From: Arcanobacterium_A hippocoleae_A
GTDB taxonomy: Bacteria > Actinomycetota > Actinomycetes > Actinomycetales > Actinomycetaceae
Strand: one strand, 5' to 3'
DNA length: 64,000 nucleotides
Assembly (NCBI GenBank): GCA_040360365.1
Contig: CP136412.1
The translations under genes and the position numbers were made by a program. Position 1 is the first letter of the stretch. Every line of letters starts with the position of its first letter. The notes beneath the pieces are model-generated. The model did no database searches. It saw only the letters and a list, made by a program, of their open reading frames with translations, and was not told the origin of the DNA. This document shows, piece after piece, positions 1 to 9,216 of this stretch.

Positions 1-16
1 CCCGAAGTATTGCGTC

Positions 17-574
17 TCACATCTCGAGGAGTTCTTTTTCCTTTGATTCAAGAATCGAATCAATCAAATCGGTATGCTTCTTCGTCAAAGATTCAAGATC
101 TTTTTCCGCACGATCGACTTCATCCTCACCAGCTGCGCCGTCTTTCTTAATTTTATCCAGTTCATCTTTTGCTTTCCGGCGCACACCGCGGACAGAAATA
201 CGGGCTTCTTCCGCTTTCGTTTTTGCGAGCTTCACATAATCGCGACGGCGTTCTTCGGTGAGCACCGGCATATTGATTCGCAGCACTTGACCATCATCAG
301 TTGGATTCACACCAAGATCAGATTCTTGAATTGCACGCTGAATATCTTTCATCGCGCTGCGGTCATAAGGGGAAATTAAAACTGTTCGTGCTTCGGGAAT
401 CGAAACTGTGGCAAGCTGTTGGAGCGGTGTTGGAGCGCCATAGTAATCAACTAACAGGGAGGTGAAAAGCTCAGGATTTGCACGGCCGGAGCGAATCTTC
501 GAAAATTCATTGCGTGCTACGCCAATCGCCTTTTCCATTTTCGCTTCTGCTTCCAGCATTACGTCATCAATCAT
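17..574 (-). CDS. frr: Ribosome recycling factor
   Basis: This 185-residue protein has the family's normal length and can be read end to end as ribosome recycling factor. It splits post-termination ribosomes together with EF-G in the cytoplasm. Recognisable segments are the N-terminal helix with IRSGRANPELF, the central VSIPEARTVLISPYD segment and the late RVRRK-like basic helix (here RGVRRKAKDELDK). The ATG at 574 follows a purine-rich GAAAGAGAAAG stretch. It lies 171 nt downstream of pyrH on the same strand, the usual actinobacterial order. The gene is intact and anchors this end of the window as host chromosome. Confidence 0.97.
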   Translation of the reverse strand: MIDDVMLEAEAKMEKAIGVARNEFSKIRSGRANPELFTSLLVDYYGAPTPLQQLATVSIPEARTVLISPYDRSAMKDIQRAIQESDLGVNPTDDGQVLRINMPVLTEERRRDYVKLAKTKAEEARISVRGVRRKAKDELDKIKKDGAAGEDEVDRAEKDLESLTKKHTDLIDSILESKEKELLEM

Positions 575-745
575 TATCTTTCTCTTTTCGTTCGCAGTTT
601 CTTGATGTATTCAGTTTCACTTGCGCAAATGTGTACGTGCAGCGACATGAGAACGTACCCAGCTCACAAATGCAATTACTCTCTAGTCTAGTGCAAGAAA
701 GCAGATTAAGTTAGCTTGCTTGAAGCTGAAATTGAACCAAATTGC

Positions 746-1486
746 TTAGTTTGTCACTAATGTGCCGATTTTTTCGCCGCGCAAAGCGCTAGTGATATTC
801 CCTTGCTGCGTCATTCCAAAGACGCGCATCGTCATACCATTGTCTTTGCATAGAGAGAATGCTGCAGCGTCAACTACCCGCAAACCGTTTTGCAGCGCTT
901 CATCATAGGTGAGTGAATCAAGTTTTACCGCTGCAGGATCCTGGCGCGGATCTGCAGTGTACACACCATCAACACCGTTCTTCCCCACAAGCAGTTCATC
1001 ACAGTGAAGTTCAAGCGCCCGCTGAGCGGAAACTGTGTCTGTGGAGAAGAAGGGCATACCGGCGCCGGCACCAAAATAACCACACGTCCTTTTTCAAAGT
1101 GACGGATTGCACGAAGCGGAATATATGCCTCAGCAACTTGCCCCATAGCGATTGCCGTCTGGACACGAGTAGGGACACCGGCACGTTCAAGAAAATCTTG
1201 AAGCGCAACGGAATTAATAACAGTACCGAGCATTCCCATATAGTCCGCACGTGCCCGATCCATCCCGTTTTCCTGGAGTGTTGCACCGCGGAAAAATTTC
1301 CCCGCCGACAACAATTCCGACTTGCACGCCCTCTTTTACTGCCGCAGCGATTTCTGCTGCTGTGCGCGTAAGTACCTGTGTATCAAGCCCGACGGATCCG
1401 CCTCCAAATACCTCTCCCGAAAGTTTTAGCAGTACTCGGCGCCGATTATCGCGATTAAAATCTCCAAGAACCAAGCTGTCGGCCAT
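746..1486 (-). CDS. pyrH: UMP kinase, reading frame broken by homopolymer losses
   Basis: UMP kinase phosphorylates UMP to UDP and is essential. The family sequence is complete but spread over three frames: RRVLLKLSGEVFGG first, then FFRGATLQENGMDRARADYMG, then MPFFSTDTVSAQRALELH to the C-terminus. The breaks fall near 1290-1300, where one G and one T are missing from runs, and near 1072, where one T is missing. Adding those bases restores a full-length protein. The start at 1486 (MADSLVLGDFN) has a good GGAGGAAC ribosome-binding site, better than the upstream ATG at 1525. As the gene is essential, sequencing error is likelier than true inactivation. Confidence 0.93.
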
Positions 1487-1627
1487 TTTGTTCCTCCGTC
1501 GTATAAGCTTTTTATTTGATTTCATTTTTCCGGTTTGCCATGTTTATGGTTGCCCTCCCAGAGGAGCAAAACAACTCTGGCGAAAACAGGTCAAGAGCAA
1601 ACCTGACTTCCATTGAAATTGTAGCGC

Positions 1628-2482
1628 ATGAATATTTCCAATAAACTCAGGCTTATGCCGAGTTCAATGCCGAAGAAACGCCGTAAATCACTTCGTTCGC
1701 TTAGTGCGCTTGGTTGGTTTCCAAATTATCATGGCGCTTGGGCAATGATTACTATTCCGATTTTACTTGGAACTTTTTATGACGGTCTTGCCGGATTTCG
1801 TTGGCAGCACTTCGCATTGTGGATTTTCTGGTGGGCAGGATATTTCGCTTTCTTTGCTGGAATGTTATGTTTAAAAACTCGGTTCCGACGCGGGAAAAAG
1901 CCGCTGATTATCTATGGAGTGATTTCTGCCGGCAGCGGATTGCTTGTTTTGTCTGCACATCTCTACCTGCTGATTTGGGTGCCGGTTTTCGCACCTTTAA
2001 TCGGAATCACAATTTGGGCTGCATGGAATCGGCGCGAGCGCGGAATTGCCAATGATTTAGCGACGGTTACAGCAGCATGTCTCATGCTTCCTGTTTCTGC
2101 GCAGCTGGGCGTGAATTCTTCCAATCCTGGCAGTCTTTCAGCCCAGATATGGATTTCCGCTGCGATTGTAACCGGATATTTTCTCGGCACTGTTTTCTAT
2201 GTGAAAACGAACATTCGGGAACGAAAATCGAATGGGTGGCTTGCCGCTTCAATAGTTTTCCACGCACTGTCTTTCACGCTTACTTGTACGCTTTTAATCG
2301 CGTTTGATTCGGTCACAATATTTTCGACGGTACTGATTCTAATTTGGTTATTAATTCTTTTCCGTGCAATTTGTGTGCCGATTTATAGCCGTCGCCGTTG
2401 TTATTTAAGTGCAAAAACTATTGGCTTCGGTGAATTTGCAATTTCGCTCGCGCTTTTTATTGCATTGCTGTGCTATCTGTAA
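1628..2482 (+). CDS. YwiC-like integral membrane protein
   Basis: This 284-residue protein has a basic N-terminus followed by about eight hydrophobic segments and the signature PNYHGAWAM near residues 32-40, typical of the YwiC-like family found in actinobacteria. The family's biochemical role is not established. The gene is divergent from pyrH and ends before an AT-rich spacer. Its composition matches frr and pyrH, so it looks native. The start at 1628 is the first ATG; downstream methionines at residues 10 and 14 are alternatives. Confidence 0.8.
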   Translation: MNISNKLRLMPSSMPKKRRKSLRSLSALGWFPNYHGAWAMITIPILLGTFYDGLAGFRWQHFALWIFWWAGYFAFFAGMLCLKTRFRRGKKPLIIYGVISAGSGLLVLSAHLYLLIWVPVFAPLIGITIWAAWNRRERGIANDLATVTAACLMLPVSAQLGVNSSNPGSLSAQIWISAAIVTGYFLGTVFYVKTNIRERKSNGWLAASIVFHALSFTLTCTLLIAFDSVTIFSTVLILIWLLILFRAICVPIYSRRRCYLSAKTIGFGEFAISLALFIALLCYL

Positions 2483-2715
2483 ATATTTTATTGTGAAATT
2501 GAAGCCGCAAATCAGCATTCGGCGGAAGATAAATTAAGAAAACTCACAGCCGTTCTCACTCCCTGATAAAAATAAATATGTGACATATTTGAAAGTTGAT
2601 TAGCTAACGCCAACCTTTTCAAATTCTTTAAGATTAAACTAAATAAATTATCGACTGTATCATCCTCCGTACAGCGCATAAGATTTTCTTAGTGCCTGTG
2701 CGGTTTAATTTTTCC

Positions 2716-2741
2716 AGAGAAGTTAAGAAGAGAAGTTAAGA
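2716..2741. repeat. Tandem 13-nt duplication before the MFS gene
   Basis: AGAGAAGTTAAGA occurs twice back to back about 15-40 nt before the MFS start codon. It may be a slippage product or a regulatory repeat. The rest of the 274-nt spacer is AT-rich with nothing recognisable. Confidence 0.6.
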
Positions 2742-2756
2742 ACGGTTAGCGAAAAT

Positions 2757-4375
2757 ATGACGAACGAGAAATCATTGCAAGCAAAATCGGACACAGCACT
2801 TTCAACGGCGAACGTTGAAACCAGTCCGCACGGAAATGATCTGAAAAATCCGCGTTATATTCACGTTCCGGGATCTGAACGCATCTATGACCGGAACAAA
2901 CTCCTTGCAGTTCTTCTTGTGCCGCTTCTTATGACGTTGATGCAAGTTTCGTCGGTAAATAACATTCTTTCAATCATTCAGGGGCGATTGGCGCTTCAAA
3001 TTCAGATATTCAATGGGTGCTTGCCGGGTACTCACTGTCGATTGGGATCTTTCTTGTACCGTCTGGCAGACTCGGCGATATCTACGGACGCTCCACACTA
3101 TTTGTAGTTGGATTATCGATTTTTACCCTTGCCTCCCTCTTAGTCGGTCTTTCGACAAATGCGCTCATGCTGAATATTATGCGGTTAATTCAAGGTCTCG
3201 GTTCCGGTCTTCTCTCCCCGCAAACCACCGGACTGATTCTTGAATATTTTTCCGGCAATGCACGTGCGAAAGCATTTTCGCTAATTGGTCTGGTAATTTC
3301 GATTTCCGTCGCGATTGGGCCAATTCTCTCCGGCGCTTTAATCTCAAGTTTCGGAGCCGAACTTGGCTGGCGTTTATCTTTCGCAATCAACATGCCAATC
3401 GGTTTAGTTGCGATTATTCTTGCCTTTCGTTGGCTTCCATTCGGAAAAGAACGACGCACAGTTGGAAAACATAAATCTGAAAATCAGCTTGCATACGAAG
3501 CACAGGAAACCGAATCCGGCACACACCCATATTTACGGAAAAAGAAAGAAAAAATTGATATAGATCCAGTGGGAATGCTGCTGCTTGCATTTTCCGTACT
3601 CGGAATCATGCTTCCATTCGTCACGGAAGCACCAGTATGGAAATGGGCTGTCGTCGGGGCAGGGTTCGGACTTGCCGCACTCTGGGTGAGCTGGGAGAAA
3701 AACTATGCGAAACGCGGCAGATTCCCAATGGTAAATTTGAAGCTATTCAAAATTCGCACCTACGCCTATTCCGCTTCAATTGTGACAATCCAATTTCTTG
3801 GTACGACATCAATTTTTGCGATTCTTGCAATCTTCCTGCACGGAGCACTTGAAATAGACGCGTTACATGTTGGGCTAATCACTTTTTTCGATGCGGCTGC
3901 ATCAGGTATCGCCTCTGTGCTCGCAGGAAGATACTCCTACCAGCATGGCCGAGGAATGCAGGTTTTTGCACTGGTACTGATCATACTTGGAATACTTGGC
4001 ACCGCCGGCGCAATCTGGATAACGCTATATGGAGTTTCATATTGGTGGATTACTGTTCCAATGATAATTATGGGCGCAGGGCAGGGCACGATGGGCCCAG
4101 CCAACCAAACCCAGGCAATGCTCGACGTACCCAAAGCACATGGCGGTACCGCCGGCGGTATTTTACAAACCGGGCAGCGGATGGCAACTGCAATTGGGAA
4201 TGCACTCGTAACAGCTGTTTTCTTCAGCGTGCAAAGCACCTACGGCACTTCACCGGACGGATGGTATTTCGGAATTTACGCTGCGTTCGGAGTAATTGCC
4301 ATAATTACCGTAATTGCTTTGGTAATTTCTATTGTATTTTGGCGTGAAAAGACGGCCCATTCACAGAACGGATAA
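2757..4375 (+). CDS. MFS drug exporter of the DHA2 (14-helix) type, frameshifted
   Basis: This is a proton-driven major facilitator exporter of about 540 residues. The N-terminal part ends at VSSVNNILSIIQG. The rest resumes in another frame at WVLAGYSLSIGIFLVPSG, followed by GRLGDIYGR, the loop 2-3 motif A. Later helices include GWRLSFAINMPIG (motif C region, typical of DHA1 and DHA2 exporters). The frame changes near 2984, in a run of four Gs where five would restore the frame. Substrate cannot be inferred. A charged insert near residues 250-275 separates the two halves, as is normal in 14-helix members. Confidence 0.88.
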
Positions 4376-5079
4376 TACCGTCGCTTTTCTTGCTCCCCGA
4401 AAACGTTCTCGCCGCAATACCTTTCCAGCACAATGTGCAGCCGTTTCACGGGGAGACATCAACGACTTCTATCAACCGCATCCGACACCTATCCGCACAC
4501 ATTTTCATCGGCACACACTCCGAGGTAGTCAATACCGAGGATGAGTGTGCCGGATTTAAATTCCCTGTTAATCTCCGCCGGGGCATCATCACATAGCGAA
4601 TCGGATCAGCCGAAATAACACTCCAGACTTTATCCGCTAATCCGAATGGTTGGTACCGTATTTTTCGACAGTACCAACCGGTTTTGATAAATAAGTTGAT
4701 TAAGCTAAATTCTGTTCAGCTTTTGTTCAATGTTCTGAGTTACATCGGACTTGTCAAAAATACCTCTATACCCCTACCGTATATAGAACTGGCCGATGTT
4801 TTAAGCAGAACTGTCAAAAATGAGAATGGTTCTACCGGATACCTTTCGCCGCGCAGCTTACACTGAAATGGTCTGGGTTTCGGGCGAGCCAGCGGTAAAT
4901 GGAAAATAAGTAATACAGATACTTTTATATCGGCTCGGGCTTAGCGGGGAGAAACATAAGACCTCCGGCGTCTCCTGCTTAAGCGGCTAGAGGGGAATTT
5001 AGCGCGGAAATAACAGGATAACAAAGCAGCGGGAGCTGGAATGGCGATTCCAACTCTCACTGCTTCTCACATAACTTAG
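4376..5079. other. Gene-free 700-bp spacer
   Basis: No convincing open frame is seen on either strand. The one clear structure is a perfect 9-bp stem (GGTTGGTAC at 4648-4656, GTACCAACC at 4671-4679) followed by GGTTTT, which could end transcription from the MFS gene. A decamer TGTCAAAAAT recurs near 4751 and 4811. The rest is featureless. Confidence 0.5.
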
Positions 5080-5322
5080 TTACTTGATAATTCCCTTTTC
5101 GCGATATTTGCGCTGTGTCCAACGGTTCCACATGAGCAGCAAACCTGCACCGATATACGTTACGGCGACGATTCCGGCACCCATGACGATACGAATCAAG
5201 ATTGATTCAAAATTGTCAATCGTGTCCCATGCTCCCCAGATAATCACCGGGGAAAAGACAACCGTTAATACAAGCGCAAAACTCCACACATGGTTTTCAG
5301 CCCAATTGCTAAAATTTCTCAT
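5080..5322 (-). CDS. Small two-helix membrane protein
   Basis: This 80-residue protein has two hydrophobic stretches (about 13-32 and 42-63) and a basic tail (RWTQRKYREKGIIK). A clean GGAG ribosome-binding site precedes the ATG at 5322. No family is recognised. It is divergent from the first kinase operon, and the palindromic operator at 5390-5438 lies between them, so it may belong to the same regulon. A self-immunity role is possible by analogy with the other small membrane proteins here, but this is inference only. Confidence 0.65.
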   Translation of the reverse strand: MRNFSNWAENHVWSFALVLTVVFSPVIIWGAWDTIDNFESILIRIVMGAGIVAVTYIGAGLLLMWNRWTQRKYREKGIIK

Positions 5323-5389
5323 TTTTCTCCTTCATTGGCTAGTTGGTACCTGAGTGGACCCTTTTAAGTTATCTACAGCGCTAGAGCTT

Positions 5390-5463
5390 CTGGTACCGAC
5401 GAATGTCGGTCAGATATACCGACATTCGTCGGTACCAGCGTCTCGGTACGCGCTGGATATAAT
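5390..5463 (+). promoter_or_regulatory. Paired palindromic operator and -10 box of the first kinase operon
   Basis: Two 21-bp arms (5390-5410 and 5418-5438) form a perfect inverted repeat with a 7-nt spacer. Each arm contains ACCGAC-N4-GTCGGT. A TATAAT box lies at 5458-5463 with no good -35 hexamer, as in activator-dependent promoters. Transcription would begin just before the ATG at 5476, so the message would be leaderless or nearly so. The LuxR-type regulator encoded downstream is the obvious candidate binder (inference). Confidence 0.8.
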
Positions 5464-5475
5464 AAAATTTTAGCG

Positions 5476-6606
5476 ATGATTAAGTTTTTGTTTCCGAGCT
5501 ACACTCGTTCTGCGGTAATGCAGCCAGCCGTCTATTGCGTGACAGCTTTGATATCGCTCGTGCTCGATGTGGGAAAGGCGTTTATTGACGAGACAGGGAT
5601 CACTGGCAGTTTTCTCGCTGGCGAGTTAATCGTGACGTTGATGCTCGTATTGGCCAGTTGGTTTCAACTCTTCGAATTTGTTTATCTCAGCTGCATTCTC
5701 GCTTTCACCTGGGTCGGCCTTATCGATAGTTATGGCCCGTTCAATTTCGGGCTTTTAGCAGTGCTCGTGATGTGGCTGATGCGCTCATGGATTGTTCCTG
5801 CCACTTTGGTGATTATCCTCGATTGGACAGTATCTACAACGCTGAGTCCTGTGCCTCCGCTACAAATATTCAACTCTCTCATCACCACTCTCGTAGTATT
5901 GCTTGTGGGGCTCACACTTCGTTGGATCCTGGCTCTACGCCTGATAGCAGAACAGGAACGCCAGGCAGCAGCTGAGGCCGCCATGCAGACGCGGCGTGAG
6001 CTGGCGCACCAATTGCATGATACGACAGCAAAAGACTTGGCCCACGTAGCCATACTCGCCCAAGACGTGGCTACCCATCACCCAGAACTGAGCGGTGAGC
6101 TCAGCCCGCTGGTAGCAGCAGCCACGGAAGCCTCGCGGCGAATCCGCCCGATAATCATCTCAATTGATACCGCAGCTAGCAAGGCACCCCTATCCCAGGT
6201 TGTATGGCAGGCGGCACAGATGTTGAAAACCCGCCGTATCACACTCGACACTGTTATTCCAGACGATCTCGATAATGCTCTAACACGCCAACAACACCTC
6301 ACTGGGGCACTAGCAGTACGAGAGTGCGCTGCGAACATTTTGAAATACGCGCCCGCCGATTCTGTAGCAAACCTCGTAATCGACACTGATGCCGAACCAG
6401 GAGTACTCGCGATTTCGCTAAGCAACGAAGTCGCAGACACCCCGGTAACTCCCGGAATGAGCAGCGGCTACGGTCTAGCAAACCTTGGGAGCAGGATCCG
6501 CGGCGAGGGCGGCACCATGGACGCAAGCAATCTGGGAGACCAGTGGCTGATTTACATTACTATCCCTGCCAACAATCAAGATACGAAAGAGCAAAGCAAT
6601 GAGTAA
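5476..6606 (+). CDS. Sensor histidine kinase, HisKA_3 type
   Basis: This 376-residue membrane kinase has about five or six hydrophobic segments in residues 15-160. The dimerisation/phosphoacceptor helix contains HQLHDTTAKDLAHVA near residue 180, and a HATPase domain with SSGYGLANLGSRI lies near 325-340. Such kinases phosphorylate NarL/LuxR-type regulators. The stop codon overlaps the start of the regulator gene by 8 nt (ATGAGTAA). The membrane input domain suggests sensing of an extracellular or membrane peptide. A paralogous pair lies at 25.6-27.4 kb. Confidence 0.92.
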   Translation: MIKFLFPSYTRSAVMQPAVYCVTALISLVLDVGKAFIDETGITGSFLAGELIVTLMLVLASWFQLFEFVYLSCILAFTWVGLIDSYGPFNFGLLAVLVMWLMRSWIVPATLVIILDWTVSTTLSPVPPLQIFNSLITTLVVLLVGLTLRWILALRLIAEQERQAAAEAAMQTRRELAHQLHDTTAKDLAHVAILAQDVATHHPELSGELSPLVAAATEASRRIRPIIISIDTAASKAPLSQVVWQAAQMLKTRRITLDTVIPDDLDNALTRQQHLTGALAVRECAANILKYAPADSVANLVIDTDAEPGVLAISLSNEVADTPVTPGMSSGYGLANLGSRIRGEGGTMDASNLGDQWLIYITIPANNQDTKEQSNE

Positions 6607-7270
6607 TGAACAAGAAATACGTCTCCTGATTGCTGACGATGATCAGATTATTCGTGACGGACTCGCCCGCCTGCTGGACGCTCAGGAAGGCCTGCGGGTG
6701 ATGGCAACAGCCGTCAACGGTGCCGAGGTGTTCGATCAGCTGGCATTGCACCGAGTGGACGTGGCACTGCTAGATGTGGATATGCCGGTAATGAGCGGGA
6801 TTGAAGCTGCCCGCCGAATCAGCCGCGAACAACCAGGCATTACGATGATTATGCTCACCGCGTTTGAACACGAAGAATCCCTTGGGCAAGCCATCGGAGC
6901 TGGCGTGCGCGGATTCCTCACCAAAGACATTCCCGCCCCCGAACTCGCCCAGCTAATCCGGAAAGCCAATTCCGGCCAGCAGGTGATGGCACCCAGACCC
7001 ACCGAAATTCTCACTGCCTCCTACGCACAAAACCAACAAAACCGAGAACAATACGCAAACTTTATTACCGCAGTAGACACTCTGCCGGAGCACCTGCGCC
7101 CCACGTTCCGCCTGCTGCTGAAAGCCCTCGCGAACAAAAACATTGCCCGGCAGACTGGGCTTAGAGAAGCAACAGTGCGCTCCTACGTCTCTGATATCCT
7201 CACCCATACCGGCTGTGCAACCAGAGGCGAACTCGCCATCACCGCCATCAAAGCCGGTATCACACAATAG
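6599..7270 (+). CDS. LuxR/NarL-family response regulator
   Basis: This 223-residue protein has a receiver domain (acidic pocket LIADDDQIIRDG, phosphoacceptor in LLDVDMPVMSG near residue 60, lysine in FLTKDIP). A C-terminal helix-turn-helix follows (NIARQTGLREATVRSYVSDIL). It is translationally coupled to the kinase before it. It resembles the regulator at 25563-26222 closely, including the DDDQIIRDGLA start and the FLTKDIPAPELAQLI-type segment. It probably binds the ACCGAC-N4-GTCGGT sites in this window, though this is inferred only from co-occurrence. Confidence 0.92.
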   Translation: MSNEQEIRLLIADDDQIIRDGLARLLDAQEGLRVMATAVNGAEVFDQLALHRVDVALLDVDMPVMSGIEAARRISREQPGITMIMLTAFEHEESLGQAIGAGVRGFLTKDIPAPELAQLIRKANSGQQVMAPRPTEILTASYAQNQQNREQYANFITAVDTLPEHLRPTFRLLLKALANKNIARQTGLREATVRSYVSDILTHTGCATRGELAITAIKAGITQ

Positions 7271-7435
7271 CCTTAAAAGCGCCACAAGAATCTTGCCGCC
7301 ATCATTACCCCTTAACAACACAAGTGCGCCATATCCCCATTTTCACTGCAAATAAGCCGCTGAACACTATGAAGAAAAATTCACCACCAAACCCCGCCGA
7401 ATCGTCACTATCGATGAAATCATTCCGGTCGGGAT

Positions 7436-7965
7436 TTAGAGCAGCGTGACTTTTCCATCGCTGCCGTGATGTTTGACGAACAAACCGTTGCGCTGCGCGA
7501 GCAGATTCACTGTGTGCAGGAATTCGCCTCTGGCATTGTAGAGCGCTACCTGCAGTGCACCATCAATGCTCACCAGCACATCTTGCTTAGCGAAAAAATC
7601 TGCACAGATGAAAGCTCATGTACAATCACGTCACGAATAATCGCGTAGAGCTGCTCATAAAGCAAGTGGCGAAGATTCGCAAATGGCTTCAGCTCGGGGG
7701 ATATCTCGAAGAATGCTTCACTCTCGGTGAGACATATTGCCTCTGCTTCATATTCAGACACGAGCGTTAAAGTGATAAAACAAATCCGCTCTGCAAAATC
7801 CTTCACGTAGTCGCTTGTTTCAAGAAACCGCTCGTATTTGAGGAAATCAGCGCCTTGCGGCTGAAACGGGATGAAATCCAGCACATGCCAAGAATCTGCT
7901 TCTATGAGCACTTCCATGCGACTCGCAAATTCTTTTGGTATTCCAGAAAATTGATCCTGAGTCAT
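7436..7965 (-). CDS. Uncharacterised acidic cytoplasmic protein, frameshifted
   Basis: The reading frame from 7965 (MTQDQFSGIPKEFASRM) runs to HELSSVQIF and then continues in another frame to LFVKHHGSDGKVTLL. Restoring one T in a run of six near 7592 joins the halves into about 177 residues. It has no signal peptide or membrane segment and I do not recognise the family. The ribosome-binding site AGGTGA sits 5 nt before the ATG. Standing next to toxin-like fragments and membrane proteins, it could be an immunity protein, but nothing in the sequence proves it. Confidence 0.55.
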
Positions 7966-8068
7966 GTTAGTCACCTAGCATCTCATCGTGCTCCTCTAAC
8001 GAAACAATCCGCTTGCCTTATTTGTTCTTTAACTTCCATTTCTCATCACCGTATCCTACAGTGCCTTG

Positions 8069-8452
8069 TCAATTTTCCAGCCATTTAAGGCTTTCTTCCC
8101 TTACGCGTTTTTTCAGTTTAATGGTGAACTTACTCAAATCTACGTCTCCGTTAGCTTTGCGCAGCGATGATGGAACAGATACTCTGATTCTAGCTATCTT
8201 TTGAGAGTGATAATCAGCAAACCATGAAGATATTATGCTCCACTGCCATGTACCCACCGCGACGGTTCCGCCAGCTATTAAAATAGCCTCCGTGACTGTA
8301 ATTGCGATTTCTCCAATACCCGGAATGAAATAGATACCCGCAGCAGCAATAACCGCTCGAGTAATCACTCCGGAATGCTGCTCACCTGCCAATAAAATTG
8401 CATGTTCAAACGCTTCGCTAAATCTTCCTGAGTGTAAAAGTGCCGTTAATGC
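8069..8452 (-). pseudogene. Remnant of a polymorphic-toxin-like protein
   Basis: An open stretch without a good start codon encodes ALTALLHSGRFSEAFEHAI, then two hydrophobic segments rich in Gly and Ala, then VPSSLRKANGDVDLSKF. The last motif resembles the N-terminal part of a toxin domain seen at the C-terminus of secreted polymorphic toxins, whose catalytic end is missing here. A stop codon at 8453-8455 interrupts the frame upstream. Probably a decayed cargo gene of the module that continues upstream on this strand. Confidence 0.4.
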
Positions 8453-8545
8453 TTACTCCAGCATCAGTGACAGCCGCGCCCTGTGTGTAGTAATTGTTAT
8501 TCCTCCCTGTCTAGCCGAAGCAGCACAGTCTCGGGAATAGCCGAA

Positions 8546-8731
8546 TTATTTACCATTTCTTTCTCGAAGCCCAAACCCGATAGATAGAATTAGCGGAACG
8601 GGTAATGCCATTAGCCAGATACGCCCGTCGGTGAGTACTAGCATGTAATATTCAAGTAAAGATATAACAGCGACCAGCAGGAGATAGCTAATGATAAAAA
8701 TTGGTGCAAACGCTTTAAAGAATTTAATCAT
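8546..8731 (-). CDS. Small two-helix membrane protein, immunity candidate
   Basis: This 61-residue protein has two transmembrane helices and the motif ALPVPLILSI near the end. It is clearly paralogous to the protein at 30221-30430: both start MI.F.K.F.P.F.I.YLLLV and share the ALPVPLILSI segment. A GGAGG ribosome-binding site precedes the start. Both copies sit right after genes for exported hydrophobic or secreted proteins, so a self-protection role is plausible (inference). Family not otherwise recognised. Confidence 0.7.
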   Translation of the reverse strand: MIKFFKAFAPIFIISYLLLVAVISLLEYYMLVLTDGRIWLMALPVPLILSIGFGLRERNGK

Positions 8732-8807
8732 TTAACCTCCGGATCTTTAAAGCAAACATAAGTTCAGCCTGTATTGAAAATCGGCTGCATTCGTTTGCTT
8801 TGTCGGA

Positions 8808-9209
8808 TTAGCTATGTTCGCGCAAGTACTGCCACAGTGTGATTCCCATGCACAAAACTATAGACACAAGGCTGAGGCCAAGATTGATTTCCCGTCCCGG
8901 CCAAAACATATAACTAACCATACCAATACCGGCAGAAGCTACAATCTCTTCCCCGAAAAATCCGAACAGCAACGCAGTAACGCACATCAACAAGCAACAC
9001 CCGAAAACTGTAACCCGCTGCTTAATTCCCATCTTCTTCACGAAGGTGAAAGCAATAACGATTAAGGGCAGAAATCCGCCATAAAGTAACAGTAGAATTG
9101 CCAACACGTAAGGATCAGACTGCAGAGACCAGCCGTATGCAAGAGCGATAATTCCTGCGGCGCTTAACGTGCCGATGGTCCACAGTTGGATTCTAGGCAA
9201 GCGCCGCAT
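8808..9209 (-). CDS. Four-helix membrane protein
   Basis: This 133-residue protein starts MRRLPRIQLW and has four evenly spaced hydrophobic segments ending in a short charged tail (YLREHS). The start at 9209 lies only 7 nt after the stop of the secreted amidase-domain gene, so the two are very likely cotranscribed and coupled. The longer frame reaching 9380 overlaps the amidase gene and is not real. Size and layout resemble the membrane protein at 24871-25202. Function unknown; immunity or export are possibilities. Confidence 0.7.
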   Translation of the reverse strand: MRRLPRIQLWTIGTLSAAGIIALAYGWSLQSDPYVLAILLLLYGGFLPLIVIAFTFVKKMGIKQRVTVFGCCLLMCVTALLFGFFGEEIVASAGIGMVSYMFWPGREINLGLSLVSIVLCMGITLWQYLREHS

Positions 9210-9216
9210 AAAGCCG

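Noticed and set aside
746..1486. pyrH as a true pseudogene
   Set aside because: UMP kinase is essential and the breaks lie exactly in homopolymer runs, as do many others in the window; sequencing error explains it better.
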